Source: Erpobdella octoculata
Lineage: Eukaryota; Annelida; Clitellata; Hirudinida; Erpobdellidae
Length of the DNA: 64,000 bases
Direction: 5' to 3'
Assembly: GCA_963978895.1 (NCBI GenBank)
Contig: OZ022241.1
Coordinates: forward strand, 18,386,773-18,450,772
The notes beneath the pieces are model-generated. The model saw only the letters and a list, made by a program, of their open reading frames with translations, made no database searches and was not told the DNA's origin. Shown here piece after piece: positions 49,908 through 61,633 of this stretch. The first letter of the stretch is position 1, and every line of letters begins with the position of its first letter. The position numbers and the translations under genes were made by a program.

Positions 49908-50953
49908 GTGACAAAGAGATTAATTCAATGTAATGAAGATTTGCAGAGTGATGCTAAAAAACGATTCAGAATTAATATCTTCTATGGAAGTCTTGACGTT
50001 GTTATCTCAAAACATGTTGAAAGATTCAAAGGTTTAAATGGAGTGGTAGACAAATTTGGATTTTTACAACGTCAAACACTTGTAACACTCTCTAATGACA
50101 TACTATTTAAAGTATGTGAAAAAATAGTAAATAAGTATAGCAGTGATTTGTTTGACCAATTACTAAGGCTGTGCCGGTATTTGGCAATACCGGCAAATAC
50201 CGGTTCCGCCGGTATGAGGGGTGCGGGTATTGAACAATCGGCATTCAGCACATCACTCATAAAATACAAAAAAGTGAAAAACCTACAGCAGCAGGATGGG
50301 CAGGCAATTTACCAGCATGCCCATTGTTTGTTACAATTCAATTACGGACAACGGTTCTTAGCAATAACATAACACTAACGGTCTAGCACCGTTCCGCTTT
50401 GTTAACTGAACCATGACTAATTGTAGTTGAGTTAAGTTTGCTTTTATCGTCGGAGCTGGCGACCGACCGCGGACGGGACGGTAACACTAACGCACTTTCA
50501 AACACTATTTCTAGCCATTTTCAGGTTTTAAACATTATGCCGGTACCGGTATTTGGCTCGGAAATAATCCCATGCCGGCAAAAATTCCAAACCGGCACAG
50601 CCTACCAATTACCCAATCAAATGATTGCTTTCCGATCCTGTTTAGGAAGTGAATTGCTCAAGGTGCAAACAATAAGAAATGTTGCAAACTTACTTCTTAT
50701 TAAGAACTCTGCACTATCTACAAGATTTCCAGACATTTGTACTTTATTTATGCTGTTTTTCACAATTCCAGTCACAGTTGCAAGTTCAGAACGTTCATTT
50801 TCGAAATTAAAAATAGTAAAAACTTACTTGCGCAGTAGAATGAGTCAAGAAAGACTGAGCAGTTTGAGCATTCTTTCAATAGAAAATGAAGTAGCTTATC
50901 ATTTAAGAAAGAGAATGGATAAAATTATTATAATTTTTGCAGAAAAAAGCTAG
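49908..50953 (+). pseudogene. hAT transposase remnant interrupted by a MITE
   Basis: The first part (to 50163) reads a middle region (HVERFKGLNGVVDKFGFL...FDQL). The second (from 50613) reads RFPDICTLFMLFFTIPVTVA, SSERSFSKLKIVKTYLRSRM, SILSIEN, the hAT dimerisation domain. The frame is the same on both sides of the MITE. The BED finger and most of the catalytic core are missing, so the element was already deleted before the MITE landed. Confidence 0.85.
50164..50604. mobile_element. hAT MITE with 8-bp TSD, nested in a hAT transposon
   Basis: Ends are TAAGGCTGTGCCGG and, inverted, CCGGCACAGCCTA, flanked by a perfect CCAATTAC duplication (50156-50163 and 50605-50612). Subterminal regions are rich in TACCGG/CCGGTA. 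Noncoding. Confidence 0.92.
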
Positions 50954-51919
50954 AAAGCAGTTTATTTGTTAAAACCATAAATCTATGATTTAATAATCTA
51001 ATATAAAATTGATCATTGTTTTATTTAAGTTAGGGTGTATAGAAATTGGGAGACCAGACATTGTTTTGCCCAGGGGCCCGGTTTTTCCAGGCTACGCCAC
51101 TGAAAAATGTATTTTTTATGATGTAAAAATTTTTTAAAATCAATTATGCTTGCTTTAGCCATACGTTAGGACCCTTTACCACATAGAAACACCAACTTTT
51201 TGTTATTCGATCAAGTTGAAATATGGTGAGTTTATTTGTCGCTTGCAGACTTCACATTCTATTAAACTTTTAGTTTGATTGAACAAACTGAGTGAATTAT
51301 AGAATAAAATCAATTAAACCTTTACAATTTGTTTTTAAATATTCAACATTTTAACTATAGAAACAAAGTTTTTAATTTACTTAAAAAAAGCGATAATTAA
51401 TTTTTACATTTAAAAATTTCTAATAAAAAATTTCTTTATTCCATATCGAATCGAGAAAATCTTAAATTTTCAATCCTCAAAATCAAGTTCAAATTTTATA
51501 AGTTTCATTCGTTGCTGCTGATTATACATTCTTTTAAATTGTCAGATCCATCAATTAAAACTTTAAAAAATTAAAAAATTACAAATTTTATGTAGAAAAA
51601 CGAACTTTAAATTTTTAGTTTATATAAAAAGCGACATTTAATTTTCAAATTTAAAATTGTTTATAAAAAGTTTGTTTATTTCACATTGATTCAAAAGTTT
51701 CTTAAATTTTCAATCCTCACATGCTTCACATAATAAGTATTTAGACGACTGTGATCAATGATTTCATATTTTATAGACTTAATATCATCAAGAAATATTT
51801 TGCAAAACATTTTTAGTCACCGAATTACAAAATTATAAAGGATTTAAAAAAATAAAGTTTTTTACGGTTTTCTTGTTTAATCTTTATGCCAGCCATCTTC
51901 AAACAACAACGGCTTAATT

Positions 51920-52160
51920 TGTAAAACAAGTAAAGGAAAAACGAGTTTTTAACACAAACTTTGATTTCAAATACACTTGAAGTCTGTCTGTGTGTATGTA
52001 TACGAAAGATGTTCAAATTACTTTTTTTTTCTTTAATTGAATCATGTATTGTCATCCAATATAAAGATATGCTGAAAGTTTCAGCTTCCTAGCTAGTCAA
52101 AAGCTGGTTACATTTTACTTGCAAGATTTGCGTTCAGAGAAAGCCACACACACAAACAGA
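51920..52160 (+). repeat. Interspersed repeat, copy 2 (pair with 23827-24055)
   Basis: Same blocks as the first copy plus an internal GTCTGTGTGTATGTAT variation. It ends 20 bases before the solo LTR. Probably an unrecognised nonautonomous element. Confidence 0.65.
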
Positions 52161-52180
52161 GTTTTTAACCTAAATAAAAG

Positions 52181-53020
52181 TGTGACGGGATTCTGCTCGG
52201 GTATTGATGCCTGACGACGAAACAACTGATTCGAGACTAACAAAGCTCAAAAGTTTATTAATACAACACAAACGACACTAATCGGACAGAGCTTCACCTC
52301 TCAAAAGCGCACGAAGAAGAGAACTAAAATTCCAAACGCAAAATTTCCTTATATAGCCTAGCACACGTGTCAATTTTAATTTACAAAAACCACCAATCCG
52401 AATGCAGCCTTAATTACACGTGACCGTTTGACTAACCCCACGTGACCGTTTGACTAGCCCCACGTGACCGTTTGACACACAAAAGTTTACAAAGGCAATA
52501 TACATCAAAATCACCGCAACGAAGTAATAATATTAAACTAAACTCCTTTTCGAAACAGATAATTCGTTTTATAATTTGATATACTAAAAAGTTTTACATT
52601 AGCGACGATACAAATGGCTAGAAACGACACTTAGTCAAAAGGAATTATGATAATTACTTAAAGAGCCAATCACAACGCAGAACGAAAGCGCTTACGTTAG
52701 CACTCAACAAATTTACAAGAAAGTGTGCTTAAAATATGTTACATTTCACGCTACAACTTATTTAATACTCATCCGAAATCGATAAAATTAGGTACAAATA
52801 AAGGACTACACAATATCTATACAACGTACTAAAAATTATTATCGAAAACTTAAAAAGAAAGACGCTAGAACTAAAAGCACACCAAAAACGAGCAAGTTTG
52901 ATCGATAAGCGAACCGACGCTACCTCTCTAGTCGGCGTATTTCATCGCGCTCTCCGCCTAGTCCGCGCAATAAAGTTATTCATTAGAAAATTACATTAGA
53001 CGATGGAGACAACCGTGACA
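52181..53020. mobile_element. Solo LTR with perfect 5-bp TSD
   Basis: 840 bases beginning TGTGACGG and ending CCGTGACA (imperfect inverted ends, TG...CA), flanked by AAAAG on both sides (52176-52180 and 53021-53025). No gag-pol inside, so it is a single LTR left by recombination. It contains three tandem copies of a CACGTGACCGTTTGACTA-like unit at about 52418-52475, an E-box-bearing repeat that could act in LTR regulation. The superfamily is undetermined (a 5-bp duplication fits Ty3 or Ty1 types). Receptor intron 6. Confidence 0.88.
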
Positions 53021-53415
53021 AAAAGTTTGTAAAAACCGTGAACAAAAATGTTCTTAATGAGCGGTTTTACAATATTGGCAGTTGCAGATAAGACTAGCGT
53101 ATGCGTTGTTTGCGGCGCAGGTCAGCCCCGCATACTACTCGCTAGCCCCACAAGCGCACGAAGGACTTTAACCCCCAGCCGAAGTTGGTACTCATTTTGC
53201 TATGCCGATTGCATTAATGGAAATTGTAAGAATTTTTTAATCATTTTAAGCTCTGAATTTAATTTGTATTTCTCATTTTGTTTTAATTCTGTATACAAAT
53301 GAATAAAATTTTAAAATTGATTTTAAAATAAGGAATGTCAAATTCTCAACAAAGTGGAGAAACAGGAATATCACCAAAGGTTCTTTTTATCATCATGAAT
53401 TTTATTTACGCTCAG

Positions 53416-53475
53416 CACTACCAGCCCGAAACCAAATCTATAGACTTTTATGGCTTCTCCAAATCAGAGATCAAG
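53416..53475 (+). CDS. Two-DBD nuclear receptor, exon 7 (LBD helix 4)
   Basis: Predicted residues 465-484 plus one base of 485. The acceptor is GCTCAG and the donor GTTTTC is weak. In the required phase (1 in, 1 out) it reads LPARNQIYRLLWLLQIRDQ. This matches the receptor signature L...(D/N)QI..LL at helix 4, just before the helix 5 exon beginning at WMKK. No other phase gives such a match. Confidence 0.68.
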
Positions 53476-54282
53476 GTTTTCATAATTTTATAACTTTTGC
53501 AATTTTTAAAATAGCGCGTTTTACTAGTGTTATAATACGTATACCATAAACAAGAATGAAAATAAGGACAGATTCTAGGTATGCATTTTTCCAACAGATT
53601 ACAAAAACTATGTGCTATTATTGGTCTAACTGGTTAGGGTGTAATTAGTAGATCTATACTGAACTGGAAATTTTTAAAAGCGTTTTGTGGTTAGCTGAAT
53701 TATTTTCAAGATCTTATATCAATAATTTTTTAAAATTTTGTTCAACCAATTGTTTTTAAATCTTGAGTCTAAATTTCTTAAAAAAAATTGTTTTAATATG
53801 CTCATAAATAGATATGTATTTAAAAACTGACGGTTAATATCCTGCTTTGGCCACCATCAATAACTCCGAATGGACTTATCCTAAAAATTATATAATACAT
53901 TTTACTAATCAAATTGTGTTTATTTATAAAACCACATCTCTTTTTAAAATCTTTCCAGGCTTTTATAGATGTACGTTATATGCAAAAAAATACGTTACTT
54001 AAAATACCCTAAGAAATTAAAAGTAATAGAGCAAGCAAAAAAGTGACCTTTGAGAAAACAATTTAAAACATCGTTAAAAACGTGGTTTTTGACTTTTCGT
54101 AAAATTTTTTTGCTTTTCTTGTGTCACAGCAAGCTTTTTCTTTAATAGAATTTTTTTTTAAATAAACTTTTTTTCTAGCAGAAAAAAATTAGAAACCACT
54201 TTTTTTTAAATGAAAACACTCTTAAAAACGTTCTTAATTTTACAAAATAAATTTGAAGATTTTCTTGGAGAGGTTACACATT

Positions 54283-55106
54283 ATACGTATATACTATATT
54301 ATATACAGTATAATATATACTATATTATATACAGTATATTATATACTATATTATATACAGTATAATATATACTATATTACATACAGTATAATATATACTA
54401 TATTATATACAGTATAATATATACTATATTATATACAGTATAATATATACTATATTATATACAGTATAATTTATATTATATTATATACAGTATAATATAT
54501 ACTATATTATATACAGTATATTATATACTATATTATATACAGCATAATATATACTATATTACATACAGTATAATATATACTATATTATATACAGTATAAT
54601 ATATACTATATTATATACAGTATAATATATACTATATTATATACAGTATAATATATACTAGGGTGAACTCCAAAAACAAAATTTTATTTTTTTAATGAAA
54701 CAATCTTTAAAATGTTCCTTTTGATCATATATACAGTATAATATATACTATATTATATACAGTATAATATATACTATATTATATACAGTATAATTTATAT
54801 TATATTATATACAGTATAATATATACTATATTATATACAGTATATTATATACTATATTATATACAGTATAATATATACTATATTATATACAGTATATTAT
54901 ATACTATATTATATACAGCATAATATATACTATATTACATACAGTATAATATATACTATATTATATACAGTATAATATATACTATATTATATACAGTATA
55001 ATATATACTATATTATATACAGTATAATATATACTAGGGTGAACTCCAAAAACAAAATTTTATTTTTTTAATGAAACAATCTTTAAAATGTTCCTTTTGA
55101 TCATAG
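54283..55106. repeat. Palindromic ~28-bp satellite, duplicated with its spacer
   Basis: Tandem TATACTATATTATATACAG TATAATA-type units, each nearly self-complementary, in two blocks (54283-54660, 54727-55036). A ~70-base spacer (GGGTGAACTCCAAAAACAAA through TTTTGATCATA) follows each block. The spacer copies begin 376 bases apart, so block plus spacer was duplicated as a unit. Receptor intron 7. Confidence 0.92.
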
Positions 55107-56258
55107 AAACTACTGTGCAAAATATTTTTTAAAGAATCCAACATGAAGAGGTACAACACGGCAACACAAGTTTTAAATTATTTTCTTGTCTCTATCACAT
55201 GTTATAAAGAGACTATAACTTTATTTGTTGAACTTGAACAAAAACCATTAGATTAAAAATATTTTAAAGCACAAGAGAGGACAAAGATGAAAACAAAATT
55301 AAAGGGTTAGGATTTAAGATTTTCCACACGTAATAAATAGTGGCATATAAATAATACTGAAGGCAGCCATAAAAAGTTAACCGTTTACTTAACCTTACTT
55401 TTGGCTAAACATTTTTGGATAAGCAGAACAAGAAAAACAACGAAAAAAGCGGAAGTTGCAACTATCAATGCTTGGTTTTTAGTTAAACGTGTAAAAGAGC
55501 TGTTTTTCAACTCTACTGCCAGTAACTCTGGAATTCAAACTGGTGGAACTTTTCTAATTAAACAAAAAATGACAAAGTGACTTGAAACATTGTTACGCTT
55601 TCCAAGTCAATAGCACACATTTGAGATTGATCATTGAGACGTATTTAACTTTCTAGTTGATTGCTCCTGACATTACCAAAACTGATGATGGTATGTCAGA
55701 GGAAAAAACAGTGGCAACTTTCAACAATAACAAGATAATGATAAAAATAGCTGTATAATTTGCTAAACCATGCTTTCTAAAAAAAGAATCAGCTAAATAT
55801 TGACTACAGACAACTCCGTGAATTTTCACTAATCTATATAGAACAAATTAAACCTTAAAACATTCGTATGGTAGCACTGAAGCATCGGTCCAAAAGATGG
55901 CCATGGTTTTACAGTCCCAATTTTGAATGACTGTGAGAAAAATCTATAACACCCGTTTGACATATTCATATGTTTTGCATAATTCCAATTTCTCAGACCA
56001 GCCAACCAACACTTTATGATCATAAGAGCGTTAAAAACCAAAACATTATTATAAATCCATTGCAAATAGACATGGTACTTGGGTAAAAAGTTATTTTCCT
56101 TTAATTTTTTATGATCGTTTATGTGCAGTTATCAAGGCCAAAATAATTCTGGCAATGAAATCAAACTGAAAAACATCTTAAACGACTAAACATTTGACGA
56201 AAAATAACAACATGGCTTAACTAAACATGTGATTTTTAAATTCTTGATATTGCATCAG
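55107..56258. other. Receptor intron 7, distal part
   Basis: No gene or transposon recognised. A 34-base stretch at 55657-55690 has exon-like borders (TTCTAG and GTATGT), but the exon chain is complete without it. Confidence 0.35.
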
Positions 56259-56323
56259 ACTGGATGAAAAAAATCCTAATTTGTGGAAGTAGGATAGTGT
56301 TTGCGAATCATCTTGCTACTGGA
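56259..56323 (+). CDS. Two-DBD nuclear receptor, exon 8 (LBD helix 5)
   Basis: Residues 485-506. The acceptor is GCATCAG and the donor GTGAGT. It reads (D)WMKKILICGSRIVFAN, the helix 5 pattern W.(K/E).L.....R.. that follows helix 4 in receptor LBDs. Phase 1 in, phase 0 out. Confidence 0.78.
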
Positions 56324-57027
56324 GTGAGTTTTGTAAATGACAAAAAAAAGTTCCTTTTATTTAAAAACACAATCAATTTTTTTACTAAAATCAAAGGAAA
56401 AACTGATACTGCTATAAATAATCTTAGAACACCAGACACAATTTCCAGATTCTAGTACGGTCGGAACTAACGTTAATTGAACACAATTAAAACCAATAGC
56501 TGTCATTTAGGTTAAGTATTTAACAAGCATCAATCATTTTGTCAAATTTTTTTAATAATGGTTATTTCTAAAATAGTTTTGATGCCGAATAACTAAAAAC
56601 CACACTGTTTTTAATGTTCATAAATTAAAATAAAACAAGGTTTTTTGAATTCTTGTGTTTGCTATTATTATTATTATTTCAAAAACTTATCTGAATGCCA
56701 AACTCATTGGATAAATCGTATTCTGACTAGAATCTGGATAAACAAATATCCAAAATAAATTTAGTTTTAGGGTATGTCAATTGCCTAATTTAAATATAAT
56801 TCAGATGTTTGATAAGAGATTTGGATAAGATATTCTTTTAGCTAAAAAAATTGTATTTTATTTGTTTTACTTCTTTTTTTCAAATTTTTTAAACTACGAA
56901 TTGAATATTTGATTTACTAAGAGTAATTTAAATACAATTTGTGTATTTGAATCAATAAAGTACTTTAATATAAATTTAACACCAGCTCATAGTTAAGTAT
57001 CTAAAAAAATTATTTACTTTATTCTAG

Positions 57028-57160
57028 GTTTTCCATAAAAAGTTTCCAGCAACTAGAAAGATTTTTGATCCTCTGAAAGGACTTGGAGAAATTGTTAAAA
57101 GCTTTGCAATTAATAAAGAAGAAATAGCGTTACTTTGTTCAATTGTTGTTGCAGATATCA
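57028..57160 (+). CDS. Two-DBD nuclear receptor, exon 9 (LBD helices 7-8)
   Basis: Residues 507-550 plus one base of 551. The acceptor is TTCTAG and the donor GTAAGT. It reads FDPLKGLGEIVKSFAINKEE then IALLCSIVVADI. This matches the helix 7-8 pattern (F...L..L.....E.ALL.AI....), one of the most recognisable LBD segments. Confidence 0.92.
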
Positions 57161-57972
57161 GTAAGTCCATGATAAAAAAATGTTCTTTTTGTATTTCATT
57201 TTTGTACTTTACTTTAAACGGGTATAATATAGATACAGCATATGTACCTAAGTAACAGTGACAATTAACTTTGTGGAAACTGAAAAAGTTCGTTCCCCGT
57301 TTTTTTCCCCATTTTTCGCTCCCGGTTTTTCGCCCGAGTTTTGTTTTTCGCCTAAAAACGTTTGCTCTCGGTTTTTTGCACTTGTAAAGGTTATGCCTCC
57401 GGGTTTTTGCTTATATTTTTTGTCAACAATTTTTCGCTTCCGAAAATTTTAGGCCATGCCATTTTTATTTCAAACTTGTTGTCTTTGGAAACGTTTGTCT
57501 CCACGATTTTTGCCCTGGACGTTTTGCATCCAGCTTTTTTTACTATATTTTTTTTTTACTTTTTTCATTCTCAGTTTTTTCCACCTTTACTATTTTTTCC
57601 AGATTTACCCTTAAAAAATTCCACTTGACGTTTTGTTACTTGAAAAACTTGCGCTGACTTATCGTCCAGATTGATCTTCTGGCTCTGATTCTATGACTAG
57701 ATTCTATGGGTAGACCAACATACAAGTTGGAATGACATGATCGTTAAATTTCAAAAAATTGCATGCTACGAAAAAATGAATGATTATAAAACGCAGAATC
57801 TACATGTAACAACTGTTTTAACAGTCCAGATATTTTACGTTTAAGTGTCATTGTTATTCTTTCTCTTCTGCTTCTGTCCTCTAAGCTAAGTCATTAAAAT
57901 AAGCTTGGTAAAAATGAAAACATATGATATGAAACATGTTTTTATATTTGTTTATTTTCATTTGGTTTATAG

Positions 57973-58029
57973 GTAACATGTACGATCTCAAAGAAGTTCT
58001 CCTCAATGTTCTTGAAGATCACTTGACGT
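57973..58029 (+). CDS. Two-DBD nuclear receptor, exon 10 (LBD helix 9)
   Basis: Residues 551-569 plus one base of 570. The acceptor is TTATAG and the donor GTTAGT. It reads SNMYDLKEVLLNVLEDHLT, the amphipathic helix 9. The frame would stop two codons past the donor, so splicing is needed to continue; the phase (1 in, 1 out) joins correctly to exon 11. Confidence 0.86.
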
Positions 58030-58149
58030 GTTAGTTCTTTATTGTTAGTCTTTCTTATTGAGGTTCTTTTTTGTCATAATGAAAATGTACTTGAAGTTCT
58101 TTTACAAACTTACGAGGTAAAATAAAAATATTGAACAATGTTTTTTTAG

Positions 58150-58340
58150 CACAGTATGGCTCTAAAACACGAAGATATGTGCTAGTTTGCAGTATCTTAC
58201 GTGTTTTGTTCGGACTGATAAAAGTGAGAGAAATGGCGATGCGACTGGCACTGAGCAAATCAAACAACATAGACGTCCTACCTCTCACCATTTCTCCATT
58301 ACCCGTAAAAATATTTTCAGAAGCTCCATGGAGTCTGTGA
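58150..58340 (+). CDS. Two-DBD nuclear receptor, exon 11 (LBD helices 10-12, stop)
   Basis: Residues 570-632, ending at TGA 58338-58340. The acceptor is TTTTTTTAG. It reads SQYGSKTRRYVLVCSILRVL, the helix 10/11 dimerisation pattern (R......L..LR.L), then DVLPLTISPLPVKIFSEAPW. A canonical AF-2 core (two hydrophobics, any, E, two hydrophobics) is not clear; IFSEAP is the nearest. With this exon the eleven coding pieces sum to 1899 bases, a whole number of codons. ATTAAA at about 58600 is a weak polyadenylation signal candidate. Confidence 0.88.
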
Positions 58341-59289
58341 TGGAATATTTTAATTATGTTGTTTATTAGATGTTTGCTATTATTTTGTGCTTTGTCTTCT
58401 CGTTGCTCTAAAAGAACTTAAAAACACTATTAATTATTTTGTTTTTTATCTCAAAGTTGACCTACATTTTTGTGGTATTGTTTTTTATTTAATTTTCATG
58501 AAATTAAAATTATATAAAACAACCAGATGTTTCAAACTACACGGTCCTAAACTTTTTTGAACTTTTTTAGTTCAAAAATAATGTTTGATGTGAATATTCA
58601 TTAAAGCTTTATCGCCGGACAAAAGAACTACACATATATGACGCACCAAGCAAATTTATATTATAAATATTAAATAACTTTTTTTAACCTTTTCGGGTCC
58701 AAAACACTAAAAAATCAACTTTTTCTGTTGTCTCATGGTCATCTCACTTTTACCCAAAAATTGATTAAAATTGAACGTTTAGGCATGGTTAAAATTGCCA
58801 TAATTTGTGGCTCGATGTGTAATAAACTTAAATTGATTGCGGTAACAGTAAATTAAAATAAATGTTCAAAAAATCCAAAAGCTTAGACCTCGGTTAGACA
58901 AACTTTTCAAAGTTTTCTTATTTTGTCCTCAAATTCTCAATGATTGCATCCGACTACCTGACCATTTGTATCCGATAAGTAATCCCTACTATGTAATGAA
59001 AAATCTATAATTGTGTTTGATTTGTTTTTTTTTAAACATAGGTAATTTTTTTAAATTAAAAAATCAGAAAATTTTCAAACTTTGAAAGAATGCATTATTG
59101 TCATGATGAGCGATCCTATATTTCAAATTTCTTTTAGCTTGATTGGATGACGGGAAATTAGTTAATTTTCACTTTCAAGGTTTGCAAACAAGTAAGCGGG
59201 AAAATTAATATAAAGGATTTAAAAAGCAGAAAGAGAAAAAAATAATTAAGTAATAAGTGATAAATTTTAATTGTCAGAGTTGACATGTG
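58341..59289. other. 3' flank of the receptor gene
   Basis: Probably includes the 3' UTR. It contains one member of the TTGATTGGATGACGG repeat family at about 59130. No other feature seen. Confidence 0.4.
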
Positions 59290-59319
59290 TGTATGTTATT
59301 GTGTGTGTGTGTGTGTGTA

Positions 59320-59352
<33 letters not shown>

Positions 59353-59355
59353 CTG
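59290..59355. repeat. (GT)n microsatellite
   Basis: GT dinucleotides with a few AT and TT interruptions. Confidence 0.9.
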
Positions 59356-60038
59356 TGTGAGCGAACGCTACCCGTTGATGGTGTGAAGAGATACGTGGGT
59401 AGTGTATGTGTGCAGGTGTATGAATAAAATTACCTGGAGATTGTAGATGTTGTTGTGTATAAGTGGCTAGCATGTTGTTTTTTGAGTTGGAGAGTTGGCA
59501 CGTAGAGTTAGTGGCCGATAGTCGACAAAAGGTGTGTGTTTAGCAAATTGATGTGAATTGTCGTATTCAAGACTGGAATTAAATTGTGTTTTTTTTAGGA
59601 ACTTGTTACGTTTGAAGTTTAAAGTTTTATTGCTCAGCGGTTAGCTCAAGTTGACCTTCATCATTTTTAAGAAAAGCTAGTCGTAGCCCTAAACTAAACT
59701 AAGGTAAAGTTCTAGTATAGCGTCATCGGCCGATTTCTATAAAAACCCGGTTTAAAAAACAGTTTAATATAATAAGCTCAGAACATTATCAGAACATACT
59801 ACGAAAACGTTTTTTACAGAAAAACTTACTAAAAACCGACTTAAAGCAAAGATATCCAAATGCAATGTTGATACGCGGAATAATACAATTCATGGAATGA
59901 AAAGTAAAGAGAAATAAAATAACAAATACAATATTAAAATAACAAATAAATGTTAAAGTGTTCAAAATAATTGTTTAATTATTTAATATGCATCTTAAAT
60001 TTTAAAAAATCAAAGCGCTGAGCGGAAATTTATCCGTG

Positions 60039-60285
60039 ACTAGCGGGGTACCCGGCCTAGCCCGGGCTTTTTCTATCGTTTTTTTCTCTCGCTCCTGTTT
60101 CCCTTCCCGCTTACTCTCACGCTCCCCGTCGCTTTCCCGCTCCCCGTCGCTTTCCCGCTTCCGGTCGCTTTCCTGCTTCCGGTCGCTTTCCCGCTCCAGG
60201 TCACTTTTCCGCTCTCGATCGCTTTCTCGCTCACGCTTGCTCTCCTCTTTCTGGTCGCTTTCTCGTTCGCCCTCTTGTTCCCCAC
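60039..60285 (+). repeat. CTAG-head interspersed repeat, copy 4
   Basis: ACTAGCGGGGTACCCGGCC head, GCCCGGGC, T-rich spacer, then a CTCTCGCTCC and CCGTCGCTTTCCCGCTCC pyrimidine body. It lies inside the outer Merlin-like element. Confidence 0.8.
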
Positions 60286-61395
60286 ACGATTCTGGTACCA
60301 ATCATGACCTCTAAAACTCAGAATTTCTGCTCCAAGAAATATGGTGAAACCGTAATAAAGACAACCAATCAACTTTGATATTATTTTATTTTTTCTTGGC
60401 ATTTGGCTGCTAATTTATTGTTCTTAATGTGTTTTTTTTATTTGTCTTAAGTCATATTGACAAAACCGTCGCATTTAAAGAAACTGTTTCAGATATGGAG
60501 CGAGATACGCAACTCGTACTTCTAAAATGAACTATTATTTTTCAAGTTTTAATTTACATAATTTAAATTTTTAATTTCTTTTCCTAAATTGTCTATTTTT
60601 ATTTTAAATGTGTTTAATTTTAATTTTCTTTTTTCCCACTGTTCACTTCTATCGCTATTGACAAATAGAATATAGATCTTCACCGGGAACTACATTAGCT
60701 TCGGCAGCAATTTTTAAATGTTCTAAAGTGCTATAATTTCTGGTTTTTTAAATTATTTATGTTGTAATTAGTCATTAGTTTTGTTTTAAGGTAATCCTGC
60801 AGTATAGCGTCCTGAACCGATTTCGATGAAAAAACGGTTTAAAAAACTGTTTAAAAAAATAACCATAGAACATTATCAAAACATATTACGAACAAGTATT
60901 TTACAGAAAAACTTACTAAAAACCGACTTTAAGCAAAAATATCCAAAGGCAGTGTTGACACGCGGAGTAATACAATTCAAGGAATGAAAAGCAAGGAAGA
61001 GTTAATATTGAAATAAAATAATAAAACAACGAATAAATTTGAAACGTTGAAAATAAATTGATAATTAATATATATGCAAATAAATTAAATATTAAATAAT
61101 TTAGTTTAAAAAAATCTAGTGGTCAGTGGAAACTTATCTATGATAAGTTTATTTTCATTAATTCAATATCTAAAAATACAAAAATAAAGTAAAAAATAAA
61201 TAAAAAAATAACATCAAATCAATATAATAAAAATGAAATATCCTCGGCCCGCTGTGGTGGTGGAGGTCGCTAAAGTCTCTCGCGGTCTTGCTTAGTCATA
61301 ATTAATAATTGCATGCATGGTGCACACGTTGTACCACTGAACACTGCTGCGTGAATTCAAGTGAAGGAAGCCGCTGGGGGGTACTCAGGGCCGTA

Positions 61396-61475
61396 CAGAG
61401 GCGTAGCTAGGCTCTTCTGTGCCCGGGGACAGAACAAAAAATCTGCACTCCCTAACTGGCCTCACTACGCCTCTG
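61396..61475. mobile_element. 80-bp hAT micro-MITE
   Basis: Ends CAGAGGCGTAG and CTACGCCTCTG, flanked by GGGCCGTA and GGACCGTA (7 of 8 match). The ends resemble those of the hAT transposon at 49778 (CAGTGGCGTAG), so that family may have mobilised it. Confidence 0.7.
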
Positions 61476-61633
61476 GGACCGTAGAGTAGGAAAGAAAAAG
61501 AAAACAGTCATATCTATTGGCGTTAAAATGCTAATGCTTGCATCGCTGCTATTCGTTAAGGTTTTGTTGGCTCTGAAAAGGGCCGTTTCTTGGCTCTGAA
61601 AAGAGCCTTTTAATGGTTACGCCATCTCGAGAG

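Larger units (their letters stand above)
49778..51102 (+). mobile_element. hAT transposon (internally deleted)
   Basis: Ends are CAGTGGCGTAGC and, inverted, GCTACGCCACTG, flanked by A-rich ATG duplications (AAAAAATG left, AAAAATG right, one A lost). Both subterminal regions contain CCCGGGCC/GGGGCCCGG. It contains transposase pieces and a nested hAT MITE. Confidence 0.85.
49531..51135. mobile_element. Palindromic MITE, copy 2, split by a hAT element
   Basis: Same arms as the 28460 copy: TACATCATAAAAATACATTT, AACGTTTTTCTTGCGCC, GAAAAACGTTGCGGGCGC and their inverses. The right arm is cut at 49777 by the hAT element and resumes at 51103 with AATGTATTTTTTATGATGT. Confidence 0.75.

Noticed and set aside
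53048..53302. Cys-containing open frame (SVCVVCGAGQ...) as a receptor or zinc-finger exon
   Set aside because: Resembles finger 1 only over a few residues, lacks the second Cys pair at the right spacing, and does not fit the receptor exon phases.
55657..55690. Candidate 34-base receptor microexon with TTCTAG and GTATGT borders
   Set aside because: Its phase (0 in, 1 out) cannot follow exon 6 or exon 7, and the chain is complete without it.
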